Shown piece by piece: positions 1-8,277 of a stretch of DNA of 64,000 nucleotides. The translations under genes were made by a program, and so were the position numbers. Every line of letters starts with the position of its first letter. Within the stretch, counting starts at the first letter, position 1. A model generated the notes under the pieces. It was given only the letters and a program-made list of their open reading frames with translations. It did not search any database and was not told where the DNA came from. Source of the DNA: UBA2108 sp002713215 (GTDB lineage Bacteria > Bacteroidota > Bacteroidia > Flavobacteriales_G > Salibacteraceae); assembly GCA_937891015.1 (NCBI GenBank), contig CALAPY010000032.1, positions 1 through 64,000 of the forward strand, in the 5' to 3' direction.

Positions 1-85
1 TTTTAATTATAATTTCAAGATATCAATAACTTCCTTTGCAAGTCTAAAGGAGTGATTCTACAGCTATAACAATGGAGGCAGAATC

Positions 86-174
86 GTATCGAAGGGTGTA
101 CAAACCTAATCCACTCAAAAATTTGAAAATTGGCTAGTCTTCGATACAATTTCTTCTCCCGATTGCAATCGGGA
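86..174. repeat. Intergenic inverted repeat with an adjoining perfect palindrome
   Basis: The 217 bases before the first gene hold no ORF I would call. Exact 9-base arms GTATCGAAG (86-94) and CTTCGATAC (139-147) form an inverted repeat. Beside it, 157-174 is a perfect 18-base palindrome, TCCCGATTGCAATCGGGA. The arrangement resembles dispersed palindromic intergenic elements common in Bacteroidota chromosomes. It lies downstream of the DUF721 gene on the minus strand, so it could also form a transcript-end hairpin, but there is no T-run. The mobile-element reading is inference. Confidence 0.4.
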
Positions 175-217
175 TCGAAATCACTCAGACTGACAATTTT
201 CGTTCAATAGATATATG

Positions 218-508
218 CTATCGTAATACTACGTCTTTAATCACGGCTTTACCATAGTGATCATTAACCTTTTCTATAATCAGGGATTTACCGTAACTCA
301 ATTCCTGGCGAAGAACGGGACTGTCTACTTTTAAATATAGTTTCTCATTTTTTATAGCCAGTTGAACGGTGTGTTTATCGATCATACTGCCCATTAGTTT
401 CTCCCAACTTTGGCGTAATTCTGTTTCTTGCACCTTATCTTCAATCTGGTAGCTTTTAAGCATTTTTTGAATAAGGTCCTTAATGGTATATTCGTTCTTG
501 CTACTCAT
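218..508 (-). CDS. DUF721 (DciA-like) protein
   Basis: A protein of about 96 residues of the DUF721 family, which includes DciA, a bacterial protein that works with the replicative helicase DnaB. Family features visible are a central segment with a conserved Trp (SWEKLMGSMIDKHT) followed by the beta-rich stretch LYLKVDSPVLRQELSY. I chose the ATG at 508 (MSSKNEY); an in-frame ATG at 529 would add seven residues. The start lies inside the last codons of recF (stop at 501-503), so the two are probably co-transcribed. A direct DciA role is inference; many short DUF721 proteins are uncharacterised. Confidence 0.8.
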   Translation of the reverse strand: MSSKNEYTIKDLIQKMLKSYQIEDKVQETELRQSWEKLMGSMIDKHTVQLAIKNEKLYLKVDSPVLRQELSYGKSLIIEKVNDHYGKAVIKDVVLR

Positions 509-1607
509 GGTTCTGAACCCCGCCTTCAATTACGTCAAACAATTGATACGCTTTTTTTATTTTTTTTAAAATCGGTTTTATTCTCTCCATGTTGGTATCG
601 GTTATAAAGATTTGCCCAAAATCATCGGTGCTCACCATTTCAATGATTGCCTCTACCCTTTTGCTATCCAGCTTATCAAATATATCGTCCAACAGCAACA
701 GTGGCATGGTACCTTTCTTAAGCCTGATAAACTCAAATTGGGCAAACTTAAGAGCGATTACAAATGATTTTTGCTGACCCTGAGAACCAAATTTTTTAAG
801 GGGGTATTTGTCAATCTCAAAGGTAAGGTCATCCTTATGAATTCCTTGTGTGGTATATCTAAGTGCCTGATCCTTCCCCAGAAATTCCTCTAGTAACTCC
901 TGTAGGTTCTTTTCGTTCATTGCAGAACTATACTTCAGATTAACGTTTTCTGCATTTTCGGTTATTTTCTTGTAATGCTTTTGAAACAGTGGAATGAACT
1001 CTTCCAGGAAATTATGACGTTCCCTGTGAATTGGCTCACCAAAGGTGATTAACTTTTCGTTCCAAATGGCCAGACTATCTGCATCAAAATTTCGATTCTC
1101 CGCAAACGATTTTAACAGGGCATTACGTTGGGAAAGTGCTCGCTGGTAATTCAGCAAATTATCCAAATAGGATTTATTGAACTGAGCAATAACACCATCA
1201 ACAAACTTCCTTCTTGACTCACTTCCATCAGTAATTAAAAAGCTATCCGCAGGTGATATCATTACCAACGGAATGCGACCGATATGCTCCGATAGCTTTT
1301 CGTATTCCTTTTTGTTTCGCTTGAATTGCTTTTTCTGCCCTTTTTTTATACCACAGAAATAATTCTCATCCTTTTTGCTTCGAACAAACGTTCCTTGAAT
1401 AACAAAAAAACTCTGGTCGTGTCGTATATTTTGACTATCAATCGGATTGAAAAAACTCTTGCAAAATGCCAGGTAATAGATCGCATCTAATACGTTGGTC
1501 TTTCCCTGGCCATTTTCACCAATAAAACAATTTACATTTGAGTTTGGCTCTAAAACAGCCTCCTCATAATTCTTGAAATTAACTAAAGAAAGGGATTTTA
1601 AAATCAT
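501..1607 (-). CDS. recF: DNA replication/repair protein RecF
   Basis: SMC-like ATPase that loads RecA at single-strand gaps together with RecO and RecR. The N-terminus carries the conserved LSLVNFKNYEE segment and Walker A GENGQGKTN (about residues 30-38). The ABC-type signature is SQGQQKS, and Walker B is LLLLDDIFDKLD, followed by a D-loop region and FITDTN near the C-terminus. The length of 368 residues is normal for RecF. I start at the ATG at 1607 (MILKSLSL), which matches the usual RecF start; an upstream in-frame ATG at 1625 would add six residues and overlap a probable promoter box. The DUF721 gene overlaps the 3' end. Confidence 0.97.
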   Translation of the reverse strand: MILKSLSLVNFKNYEEAVLEPNSNVNCFIGENGQGKTNVLDAIYYLAFCKSFFNPIDSQNIRHDQSFFVIQGTFVRSKKDENYFCGIKKGQKKQFKRNKKEYEKLSEHIGRIPLVMISPADSFLITDGSESRRKFVDGVIAQFNKSYLDNLLNYQRALSQRNALLKSFAENRNFDADSLAIWNEKLITFGEPIHRERHNFLEEFIPLFQKHYKKITENAENVNLKYSSAMNEKNLQELLEEFLGKDQALRYTTQGIHKDDLTFEIDKYPLKKFGSQGQQKSFVIALKFAQFEFIRLKKGTMPLLLLDDIFDKLDSKRVEAIIEMVSTDDFGQIFITDTNMERIKPILKKIKKAYQLFDVIEGGVQNHE

Positions 1608-1622
1608 AATAATTAAGACTTC

Positions 1623-1630
1623 CAAAAGTA
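1623..1630 (-). promoter_or_regulatory. Candidate -7 box (TACTTTTG) for recF
   Basis: On the minus strand 1630-1623 reads TACTTTTG, a match to the Bacteroidota -7 consensus TAnnTTTG, 15 bases upstream of the preferred recF ATG. I see no clear -33 TTG at the right distance, so support is partial. It favours the shorter recF start. Confidence 0.35.
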
Positions 1631-1733
1631 GAAATTAAAGCCCCTAACATTTGAAAAGTATGCTTTATAAAATGAGGTCCATGTTTCTTTTTCCATCGCT
1701 TAATTATAGTCGCACAACAATGGATTAAAAAAG

Positions 1734-1741
1734 TATATTTG
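1734..1741 (+). promoter_or_regulatory. Candidate -7 box (TATATTTG) for the TPR gene
   Basis: TATATTTG matches the Bacteroidota -7 consensus TAnnTTTG and ends 22 bases before the ATG of the TPR gene. The -33 TTG element is not obvious. Confidence 0.4.
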
Positions 1742-1763
1742 CCGCTTCAAAATTTAGAGTAAA

Positions 1764-2453
1764 ATGTCGAAGAAAAAACACGACGAAGAAGAGGTAATTG
1801 TTGATATAGGCGGAAGCTATAACAAAGCAGAACAGTTTATTGAAAACAACAAACAAACCATTACCTATGTGGTAGCTGCTATTTTGGTGGTAGTTGGAGG
1901 TTATTTTGGATATACCAAACTGTATGTTGAACCTTTGGAACTAGAAGCTGCCGAACAAGTATGGAAGGCTCAGTCTTACTTTGATCAAGACTCATTGGAC
2001 CTTGCCATGTACGGAGATGGAAACTACATGGGGTTTGAAGAAATTGCTGATGAGTACGGTGCAACCAAAACGGGTGCCATGGCCAATTACTACATGGGTG
2101 TTATTTTACTTCGAAAAGGAGAATATGAAGATGCTATTGATTACCTAAATAACTACAGCGGTAATGATATAATTATTAGTGCTGTGGCTTTGGGAGCAAT
2201 TGGCGATGCTTATATGGAATTGGATAGCCCGGACGAAGCGTTAAACTATTACAAGCAGGCTTCTCAAAAAAATGCCAATGATTTTACGTCGGCCCTTTAC
2301 TTAATGAAGGCTGGAAAAGTTTCAGAAGCGCTCGGTGACTATAACGACGCCGTTGGGTTTTACCAGGAAATTAAAGATAACTACCCGGACACCAAAGAAG
2401 GCCGTGAAGTGGAAAAATACCTGGCTCGCGCTCAAACGTTGGCTGCTAATTAG
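1764..2453 (+). CDS. Membrane-anchored tetratricopeptide repeat protein
   Basis: A 229-residue protein with a short charged cytoplasmic N-terminus and one membrane segment at about residues 33-52 (TYVVAAILVVVGGYFGY). TPR-type helical repeats follow from about residue 105, for example YYMGVILLRKGEYEDAIDYL, GDAYMELDSPDEALNYYKQA and ALGDYNDAVGFYQEIKDNYP. The layout is that of the YfgM/TPR_21-like periplasmic TPR proteins, which usually act as chaperone or assembly partners; the actual partner cannot be read from the sequence. It is transcribed divergently from recF and is followed at once by a strong terminator, so it is probably a single-gene unit. Confidence 0.85.
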   Translation: MSKKKHDEEEVIVDIGGSYNKAEQFIENNKQTITYVVAAILVVVGGYFGYTKLYVEPLELEAAEQVWKAQSYFDQDSLDLAMYGDGNYMGFEEIADEYGATKTGAMANYYMGVILLRKGEYEDAIDYLNNYSGNDIIISAVALGAIGDAYMELDSPDEALNYYKQASQKNANDFTSALYLMKAGKVSEALGDYNDAVGFYQEIKDNYPDTKEGREVEKYLARAQTLAAN

Positions 2454-2476
2454 TATTTAAATACATTATGATATTG

Positions 2477-2507
2477 AAAAAGGCTTTCGAATTCGAAAGC
2501 CTTTTTT
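2477..2507 (+). terminator. Rho-independent terminator after the TPR gene
   Basis: A perfect palindromic stem, AAGGCTTTCGA with TCGAAAGCCTT around a central GAATTC, followed by a T-run (CCTTTTTTG). It starts about 25 bases after the TPR stop codon. Confidence 0.85.
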
Positions 2508-2697
2508 GTTGGTATGCTTTTGATTAGAACCAGTCAATTGGAATTCAATTAGAACTAAACGTTGTAATCTATTTGTAATGTTGACCTAATCAAATTGTAG
2601 CTTATTAAAGCGATTAATCGCTAACATATTCTTTATATTCGTTAGCACTTTTTTTCAACCGTTTTCTTTTCGAGGTAGAAAACCTAAAACTATTGTT

Positions 2698-5600
2698 ATG
2701 AAATTGATTAAATCCCTGTCCGCAGTAAGCTGCTTATTCCTGTTGTTAAATGGCTATTCACAATCTCCGGGAAGTGGTTACGCCATTGACTTTGACGGTT
2801 CGAATGATAAGGTTACTATTCCGTATACTTCTGCGATAAGTGGATTAACCACTGAACTTACCATTGAATTTTGGGTTAAACCTACCTCTACTGCCATAGC
2901 TGCATCGTATGCTGGTTTGGTATGTAAATATTACACCAGTGCTGATGCTTCTAATTCATTCGTATGCGACATGCAATCGGGTGTTTTTAAATTTATGCTT
3001 CGGGAAAGCGATAATACAGAGGTTTGGCTAAACACTTCATACACGGCAACTGCCGACACCTGGTATCATGTCGCTTTTACGGCAGATGGATCCAATCTGA
3101 AAGCATATATCAACGGTGTACAAAAAGGGTCTAGTGTATCCTATGATGGAACGATAGAACAGGCGTCGCGAATTACCACTATTGGCACCTATAGAAATGA
3201 CGATACGTGGGGAGTAGCGGATGTTACGATGGATGAGGTTAGAATCTGGAAAAAAGGACTTAGCCAGACAACCATACGGGATTGGATGTGCCGTAAGGTT
3301 ACTTCTTCCCATACCAATTACAGCGATTTAAATTCGTATTATAAGTTTGATGAAAATACCGGCTCCACAGCTTATGATTCTTCAGGAACCAACCATGGTA
3401 CCTTGACCAATAGTCCTGCATATGTACTTTCCGGAGCGGCCATCGGAAATGAAAGCACGTATTCTTATGGCAGTGGAAACTCCACCTCCGTCACTGAAAC
3501 CCATTCCGATGGCAGTAGTTTCAAAATTGACAATTTTACAGGAACACCTGATGGGGCCCAAGTATACTTGGTAACTGCTACCCCAAATTCTACAACTGAA
3601 TCGTTGAGCGGAGCACTGGAATCTACAAGGTACTATGGAACTTTTGTCGTTGGTGGGACTTCACCTACCCATACTGTTACCTATGATTATACTGGTAATA
3701 CCAATATTACAGGAGGATCAGAATCTCAAGCGGTTTTAACTTCCCGAGCTGAAAACTCGACCACCAGCTGGACAAAATTGACCAACAGCTTCGATCTGAA
3801 TACTTCTACTGATGTCATTACGCAGTGTAATGTTTCAACGAGTCAAGAATACGCCGGTGGATTTGATGCTGTTCTACAAGAGAGACCTGGGAGTGGGTAT
3901 GCTTTAGATTTTGATGGAACAAATGATTATATAGATGCTGGGTCTTCGATAACAAGTAGTCTTGATGATTTTACCCTCGAATGTTGGATGTATTATGATG
4001 GAGGATCAAAGCAATGGTTTTTATCCTTTGATCAAGGGGGTAATTATGCTGAAAGAATGCAGGTAGAGGTTAATTCAGGAGCCATTTATTTTGGTTGGCA
4101 AAGCACCTCCAACACAACTTCTTGGACTTCGTTCAGCGGAGGATCTATTTCTACGAGTATCTGGTACCATGTTGCTGTTACCAATAGTAGTACTTCAGGA
4201 AAATCGATTTATGTTAATGGAGAATTAGAAGCCACTAATTCAAGTACGCTGTCCCCCTCCGAACTTAGTGGTACAGTGAAATTTGATATAGGTAGATTAT
4301 ATCATACATCAAATAATTTCTATTTTGATGGAAAGCTTGATGAAGTAAGGGTTTGGAATAAAGTACTTACCCAAACCGAAATTAGAGATTGGATGTGTAA
4401 AAAAGTCACTTCATCTCACCCACAATACTGTAAACTAGTATCTTACTACCGATGTGATGAGAATACTGGAACCACATTGACCGACTATGCAGGAAATAAT
4501 AATGGATCATTAATAAACGGTCCTACTTATAGCCTATCAGGTGCACCGGTTGGAGACGAAAGCACTAATTCATATGGTTCAGGAAACTCAACTTCCGTTA
4601 CTGAATCACATTCTGATGGGAGCTCTTTTAAAATTGATAATTTTTCTGGAACACCTGATGGTGCCCATGTTTATCTAGTCAACGAAGCGCCGAACTCAAC
4701 CACCGAGAGCTTAAGTGGGGCGTTAGAATCAACTCGCTATTATGGAACTTTTGTAGTTGGAGGAACTTCACCAACTCACTCGATTACTTACAATTATAGT
4801 GGTAATACCAATATAACCGGAGGAACTGAATCAGATGCAAAATTGACTAACCGTGCAGATAATTCTGGAACAAGCTGGAGTACCTATTCTTCCTATTTTG
4901 ATTTGGATCAGGATAATAATAAAATTTCTAAATGTGGACAAACGGCTAATAAGGAGTATGCTGCAGGTTTTGATAACACTACACTTCAAGAAAGACCTGG
5001 AAGTGGGTATGCCTTAACATTTGATGGAACAAATGATGTTGTCGACATAGGAGACAATATTGAAGGGCTCTCTACAATGACTATAGAAACATGGGTATAT
5101 TATTCATCTAGTGGTTCTGACAGTTATGATGAAATATTTTCTAAATCATTTGTAAACTCCTTAAATATTAATAGAGGTGGGAGCGATAAACTATGGTTTC
5201 ATCTTGGAACTGGTAGTGCTTGGTTTGATGGTGGGAAAATTTTATCTACTACATCTATTGCTGAAGATACATGGACACACGTTGCTGTTACTTGGGATCA
5301 ATCAAGCACTACAGTAAAGATGTACATCAACGGAGTTTTAGATAAAACAAGTACTCATACTCACTCTGGAGGAAGTGTAATGGGAAGTAACGCCAATAAA
5401 CGAGGCATAGGTGGATATTCACCTGCTTCTACCGAAAACTTAACAGGTTCTTTGGATGAATTGAGGGTTTGGAATAAGGTACTTACAGCTGCTGAGATTC
5501 AAGCGAATATGTGCAAGAAGGTCACTTCATCTGATGCTAATTATTGCAATCTGATCGCCTATTATCGATTTGATGAAAATACAGGAAGTACACTTTATGA

Positions 5601-6630
5601 TTATGCAGGGAACGCGAACGGAACGCTTACTAACGGTCCTACTTATGGCCTATCAGGTGCGCCGGTTGGAGACAATGCAAGCTATGTTACTTCAGTTACC
5701 AGTAGCAGTTCTCTTAGTCTTGCTCATGCCGATGGTCCTCAAATGAATGTTGATGTAACTTCAGGTACAGCTGATTTATTAGCCCTGTATAGAGTTGATG
5801 AGGCACCAAACGTTACAACAACACCATCTGGGGTGACAGAAGTATCTGGTAGCCATTACTATGGTGTTAAAGCGTTTGGAAGCTCTAGTTTGGTATACCA
5901 GGTAGAATATAATTACAATGGACACGAAAATGTTACAGCCTCCGATGAAGACAGCCTTAAATTGTGCTCGAGAGCTGACAATTCTACAGCTAGCTGGACC
6001 CTGGAATCAGCAACCCTTAATACAACCTCAAATACACTTACCCTAGGCGGGCAGACCGGAACTCAATTTATAATGGGAAGTTCAAATGGGCACATCTTAC
6101 CCATAGAATTGTCCTGGTTTTCGGCACAAAAGCAAAACGAATCGGTTTTACTTTCCTGGGTGACCGAATCGGAAATTAATAACGATTACTTTGAGGTACA
6201 GCGATCTTCTGACGGAAGTAATTGGGAAGGATTGGAAAACTTAAAGGGTGCGGGAACTTCTTCAGGTCGGCTATCCTACGAAAGAACCGATGAATCACCG
6301 TTGAGCGGAATATCTTACTACCGATTGAAGCAGGTAGATTTTGATGGACAATCAACGTACTCTGATGTAATTAGCGTAGATTTTAACCTGCAATTGGATA
6401 AAAGCATGAAGATCTATCCAAATCCTACTTCCAGTGTTATTTTCATGGAATCTGAAGCTTTGGAAGATGCTAATATTCAATTGTATAATACACTTGGTGA
6501 GAATTTATCAAAGGTGACAGTGATTAAGATGGTTGATACATCCAAACTAAGTATTGATCTCTCGAGCCTGGACCATGGAATCTACATTCTTCACGTAAAT
6601 GAAGCTAAGTACAAACTCTACAAGAAATAA
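2698..6630 (+). CDS. Large secreted LamG-repeat protein with T9SS type A sorting domain
   Basis: A 1310-residue exported protein. A signal peptide (about residues 1-22, ending GYSQ) is followed by three tandem units of about 370 residues starting near residues 24, 397 and 767. Each unit is a LamG/concanavalin A-like jelly roll (opening PGSGYALDFDGTND, closing LDEVRVWNKVLTQTEI and the MCKKVTSS linker), then a beta-rich module (units 1 and 2 carry TESLSGALESTRYYGTFVVGG). After about residue 1140 comes a fibronectin-III-like stretch (LSWVTESEINNDYFEVQRSS). Last is a type A sorting domain (KIYPNPTSS... ending GIYILHVNEAKYKLYKK). LamG folds usually bind glycans or proteins, so an adhesin or glycan-binding surface role is likely but inferred. 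The stop is 3 bases from the convergent pterin dehydratase gene. Confidence 0.92.
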   Translation: MKLIKSLSAVSCLFLLLNGYSQSPGSGYAIDFDGSNDKVTIPYTSAISGLTTELTIEFWVKPTSTAIAASYAGLVCKYYTSADASNSFVCDMQSGVFKFMLRESDNTEVWLNTSYTATADTWYHVAFTADGSNLKAYINGVQKGSSVSYDGTIEQASRITTIGTYRNDDTWGVADVTMDEVRIWKKGLSQTTIRDWMCRKVTSSHTNYSDLNSYYKFDENTGSTAYDSSGTNHGTLTNSPAYVLSGAAIGNESTYSYGSGNSTSVTETHSDGSSFKIDNFTGTPDGAQVYLVTATPNSTTESLSGALESTRYYGTFVVGGTSPTHTVTYDYTGNTNITGGSESQAVLTSRAENSTTSWTKLTNSFDLNTSTDVITQCNVSTSQEYAGGFDAVLQERPGSGYALDFDGTNDYIDAGSSITSSLDDFTLECWMYYDGGSKQWFLSFDQGGNYAERMQVEVNSGAIYFGWQSTSNTTSWTSFSGGSISTSIWYHVAVTNSSTSGKSIYVNGELEATNSSTLSPSELSGTVKFDIGRLYHTSNNFYFDGKLDEVRVWNKVLTQTEIRDWMCKKVTSSHPQYCKLVSYYRCDENTGTTLTDYAGNNNGSLINGPTYSLSGAPVGDESTNSYGSGNSTSVTESHSDGSSFKIDNFSGTPDGAHVYLVNEAPNSTTESLSGALESTRYYGTFVVGGTSPTHSITYNYSGNTNITGGTESDAKLTNRADNSGTSWSTYSSYFDLDQDNNKISKCGQTANKEYAAGFDNTTLQERPGSGYALTFDGTNDVVDIGDNIEGLSTMTIETWVYYSSSGSDSYDEIFSKSFVNSLNINRGGSDKLWFHLGTGSAWFDGGKILSTTSIAEDTWTHVAVTWDQSSTTVKMYINGVLDKTSTHTHSGGSVMGSNANKRGIGGYSPASTENLTGSLDELRVWNKVLTAAEIQANMCKKVTSSDANYCNLIAYYRFDENTGSTLYDYAGNANGTLTNGPTYGLSGAPVGDNASYVTSVTSSSSLSLAHADGPQMNVDVTSGTADLLALYRVDEAPNVTTTPSGVTEVSGSHYYGVKAFGSSSLVYQVEYNYNGHENVTASDEDSLKLCSRADNSTASWTLESATLNTTSNTLTLGGQTGTQFIMGSSNGHILPIELSWFSAQKQNESVLLSWVTESEINNDYFEVQRSSDGSNWEGLENLKGAGTSSGRLSYERTDESPLSGISYYRLKQVDFDGQSTYSDVISVDFNLQLDKSMKIYPNPTSSVIFMESEALEDANIQLYNTLGENLSKVTVIKMVDTSKLSIDLSSLDHGIYILHVNEAKYKLYKK
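2767..6066 (+). repeat. Three diverged in-frame tandem repeats of about 1.1 kb
   Basis: Units start at 2767, 3886 and 4996, each at a Pro-Gly-Ser-Gly-Tyr codon run. The first two are 1119 and 1110 bases long. They align well as protein but differ at many synonymous positions, so the duplication is old and the fold has been kept under selection. Units 1 and 2 share nearly identical second modules; the second module of unit 3 is the most diverged. Confidence 0.8.
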
Positions 6631-6633
6631 GAT

Positions 6634-6927
6634 TTAATTCTTATCCTTTGCAACTATATCAATGGCCCTCGCTAAATCAAAATCCCGCTGCGTAAGACCG
6701 CCAGCATCGTGCGTACTCAATGAGATGGTTACTTTATTGTAAACATTTTCCCAATTGGGGTGGTGGTTGCTCTTTTCCGCCACAATAGCAACTGACGTCA
6801 TAAAAGAAAATGCTTCGACAAAGTTTTTGAATATAAATTCCCTTGAAATGAATTTACCTTTTAGAGTCCATCCCCCATTAAATTGACCTAGCTTATGCTC
6901 TATTTCTAACTCTTCTAACGGCTTCAT
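6634..6927 (-). CDS. 4a-hydroxytetrahydrobiopterin dehydratase (pterin carbinolamine dehydratase)
   Basis: A 97-residue protein of the PCD/DCoH family, which dehydrates 4a-hydroxytetrahydropterin made by aromatic amino acid hydroxylases. The active-site signature is complete: H55-H56-P57 in EKSNHHPNW and H73-D74 in STHDAGGLTQRD. Length is normal. It lies 62 bases downstream of the metal-efflux adaptor gene on the same strand, so it may be read through from that operon. No phenylalanine hydroxylase gene is present in the window. Confidence 0.93.
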   Translation of the reverse strand: MKPLEELEIEHKLGQFNGGWTLKGKFISREFIFKNFVEAFSFMTSVAIVAEKSNHHPNWENVYNKVTISLSTHDAGGLTQRDFDLARAIDIVAKDKN

Positions 6928-6989
6928 AACTTTGCGTTTTAGCTTGGTTCAAAATTACTCAATAAGACCTAAGCCGACTTAGAGCAGGC

Positions 6990-8228
6990 CTAGTGGCTAT
7001 GTTCTGCCTCTTCCTTCTTTAATTCGGAAATCAGGTAATAAGCGTTGTTCATTGCAAACTGGGCCCCCTCTTTCAATGGGGACACTAGTTTCACTTCCAG
7101 CCAACCCTGATCTTTAACACCTACTCTTACTTCCATTGGAGTAAATTTCCATACGGGCATATCCGCCTTGTTTTTATGCATTTCAGCAGTGAATACAATG
7201 AATTGATCTCCTTCACGTACTACCGCCTCTTCCGGAATGGCCAGGACCATGGCATCGTCCGTCAATATTCGCCCTTCAACGTACATTCCTGGTAATAAAA
7301 CTCCTTCCTTGTTTTCAATTTCTGCATGAAGGTGTATCGCCTTGGGATCTTCTTCAAAAGCTCTTCCTACCGAATAAATAACTGCTTCCAATTCGGAATC
7401 ACTCTCAGACTCGACCGAAAACTTCACTTTCTGCCCTTCTTTAACTTTGGAAATATCCTTTTCATAAACCATTAAGTCGGCATGAATATGGTCGATATTT
7501 ACTACCTCAAAAAGAGCTTTTTGGGGTTGAACATATTGTCCTAATTTGACCTCTACTGCCCTGATGTACCCATTGATGGGACTTGTAACCAGAACTTGCT
7601 CATAAACCTCACTTTCCTTTAGTTTATCAATGCTTAATCCAAGTAGTTTGAGCTGCGCTTCATAACCATTTACCATACCCTTGGTTGATAAATAGTCTGC
7701 TGAAGTTTTTTGAAATTCTTTACCGGAACCCACTTTTTCCTCATATAGTTTCTTTTGTCGCTGATAATCCTTTTCCAGAAATTTTAACTGATTCCACGCG
7801 TTGATGTAATCCGTTTGGAGCTCGATTAAGTCAGGATGACTAATCTTTGCGAGTACCTGACCTTTAGCCACTTTATCGCCTTCAATTACCTCAATGGAAA
7901 CAATATTCGCTCCAATGGTAGTGGTTACGCTGGCCTCATTTTGAGGAGGTACTTCCAATCGTCCATTGGCTTCTACATAGGAACTTAAATTCCGTAAGGG
8001 AAGAGTGTCTACCTCAATTTCAAACGCATCAAATTGCTGTTGTGAAAAGTATACTACATGTTCCTCATTGTGATGATGTCCTTCTGCATGGCTATGTCCA
8101 TCCTCTTCGGCATGCTCATGGCCGTGTTCCTCTGAATGACTGTGTTCATCATGATTGTGTTGCCCGCAACCTGCCAGCAAGTAACTTATGCAGGTCAAGG
8201 CTATTAGTACTTTGTTTATTGTTTTCAT
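6990..8228 (-). CDS. RND efflux periplasmic adaptor lipoprotein (CzcB/CusB-like)
   Basis: A 412-residue membrane-fusion protein linking an inner membrane RND pump to its outer membrane channel. A lipoprotein signal ends in lipobox LLAGC (Cys 21), so it should be anchored in a membrane. A His/Glu-rich segment at about residues 23-58 probably binds metal ions. The barrel-sandwich (lipoyl-like) halves are seen as NIVSIEVIEGDKVAKGQVLA and VTSPINGYIRAVEVKLGQYV with a helical hairpin between; beta-barrel and membrane-proximal domains follow. A second His-containing tail (AEHSH) ends the protein. It lies 49 bases downstream of the RND-channel fusion on the same strand, which defines the efflux operon. 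Confidence 0.93.
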   Translation of the reverse strand: MKTINKVLIALTCISYLLAGCGQHNHDEHSHSEEHGHEHAEEDGHSHAEGHHHNEEHVVYFSQQQFDAFEIEVDTLPLRNLSSYVEANGRLEVPPQNEASVTTTIGANIVSIEVIEGDKVAKGQVLAKISHPDLIELQTDYINAWNQLKFLEKDYQRQKKLYEEKVGSGKEFQKTSADYLSTKGMVNGYEAQLKLLGLSIDKLKESEVYEQVLVTSPINGYIRAVEVKLGQYVQPQKALFEVVNIDHIHADLMVYEKDISKVKEGQKVKFSVESESDSELEAVIYSVGRAFEEDPKAIHLHAEIENKEGVLLPGMYVEGRILTDDAMVLAIPEEAVVREGDQFIVFTAEMHKNKADMPVWKFTPMEVRVGVKDQGWLEVKLVSPLKEGAQFAMNNAYYLISELKKEEAEHSH

Positions 8229-8277
8229 CTTCTAACTTTTTATGCTGTTAATGTCTTTATTGTTTACTCCTGTTGAT

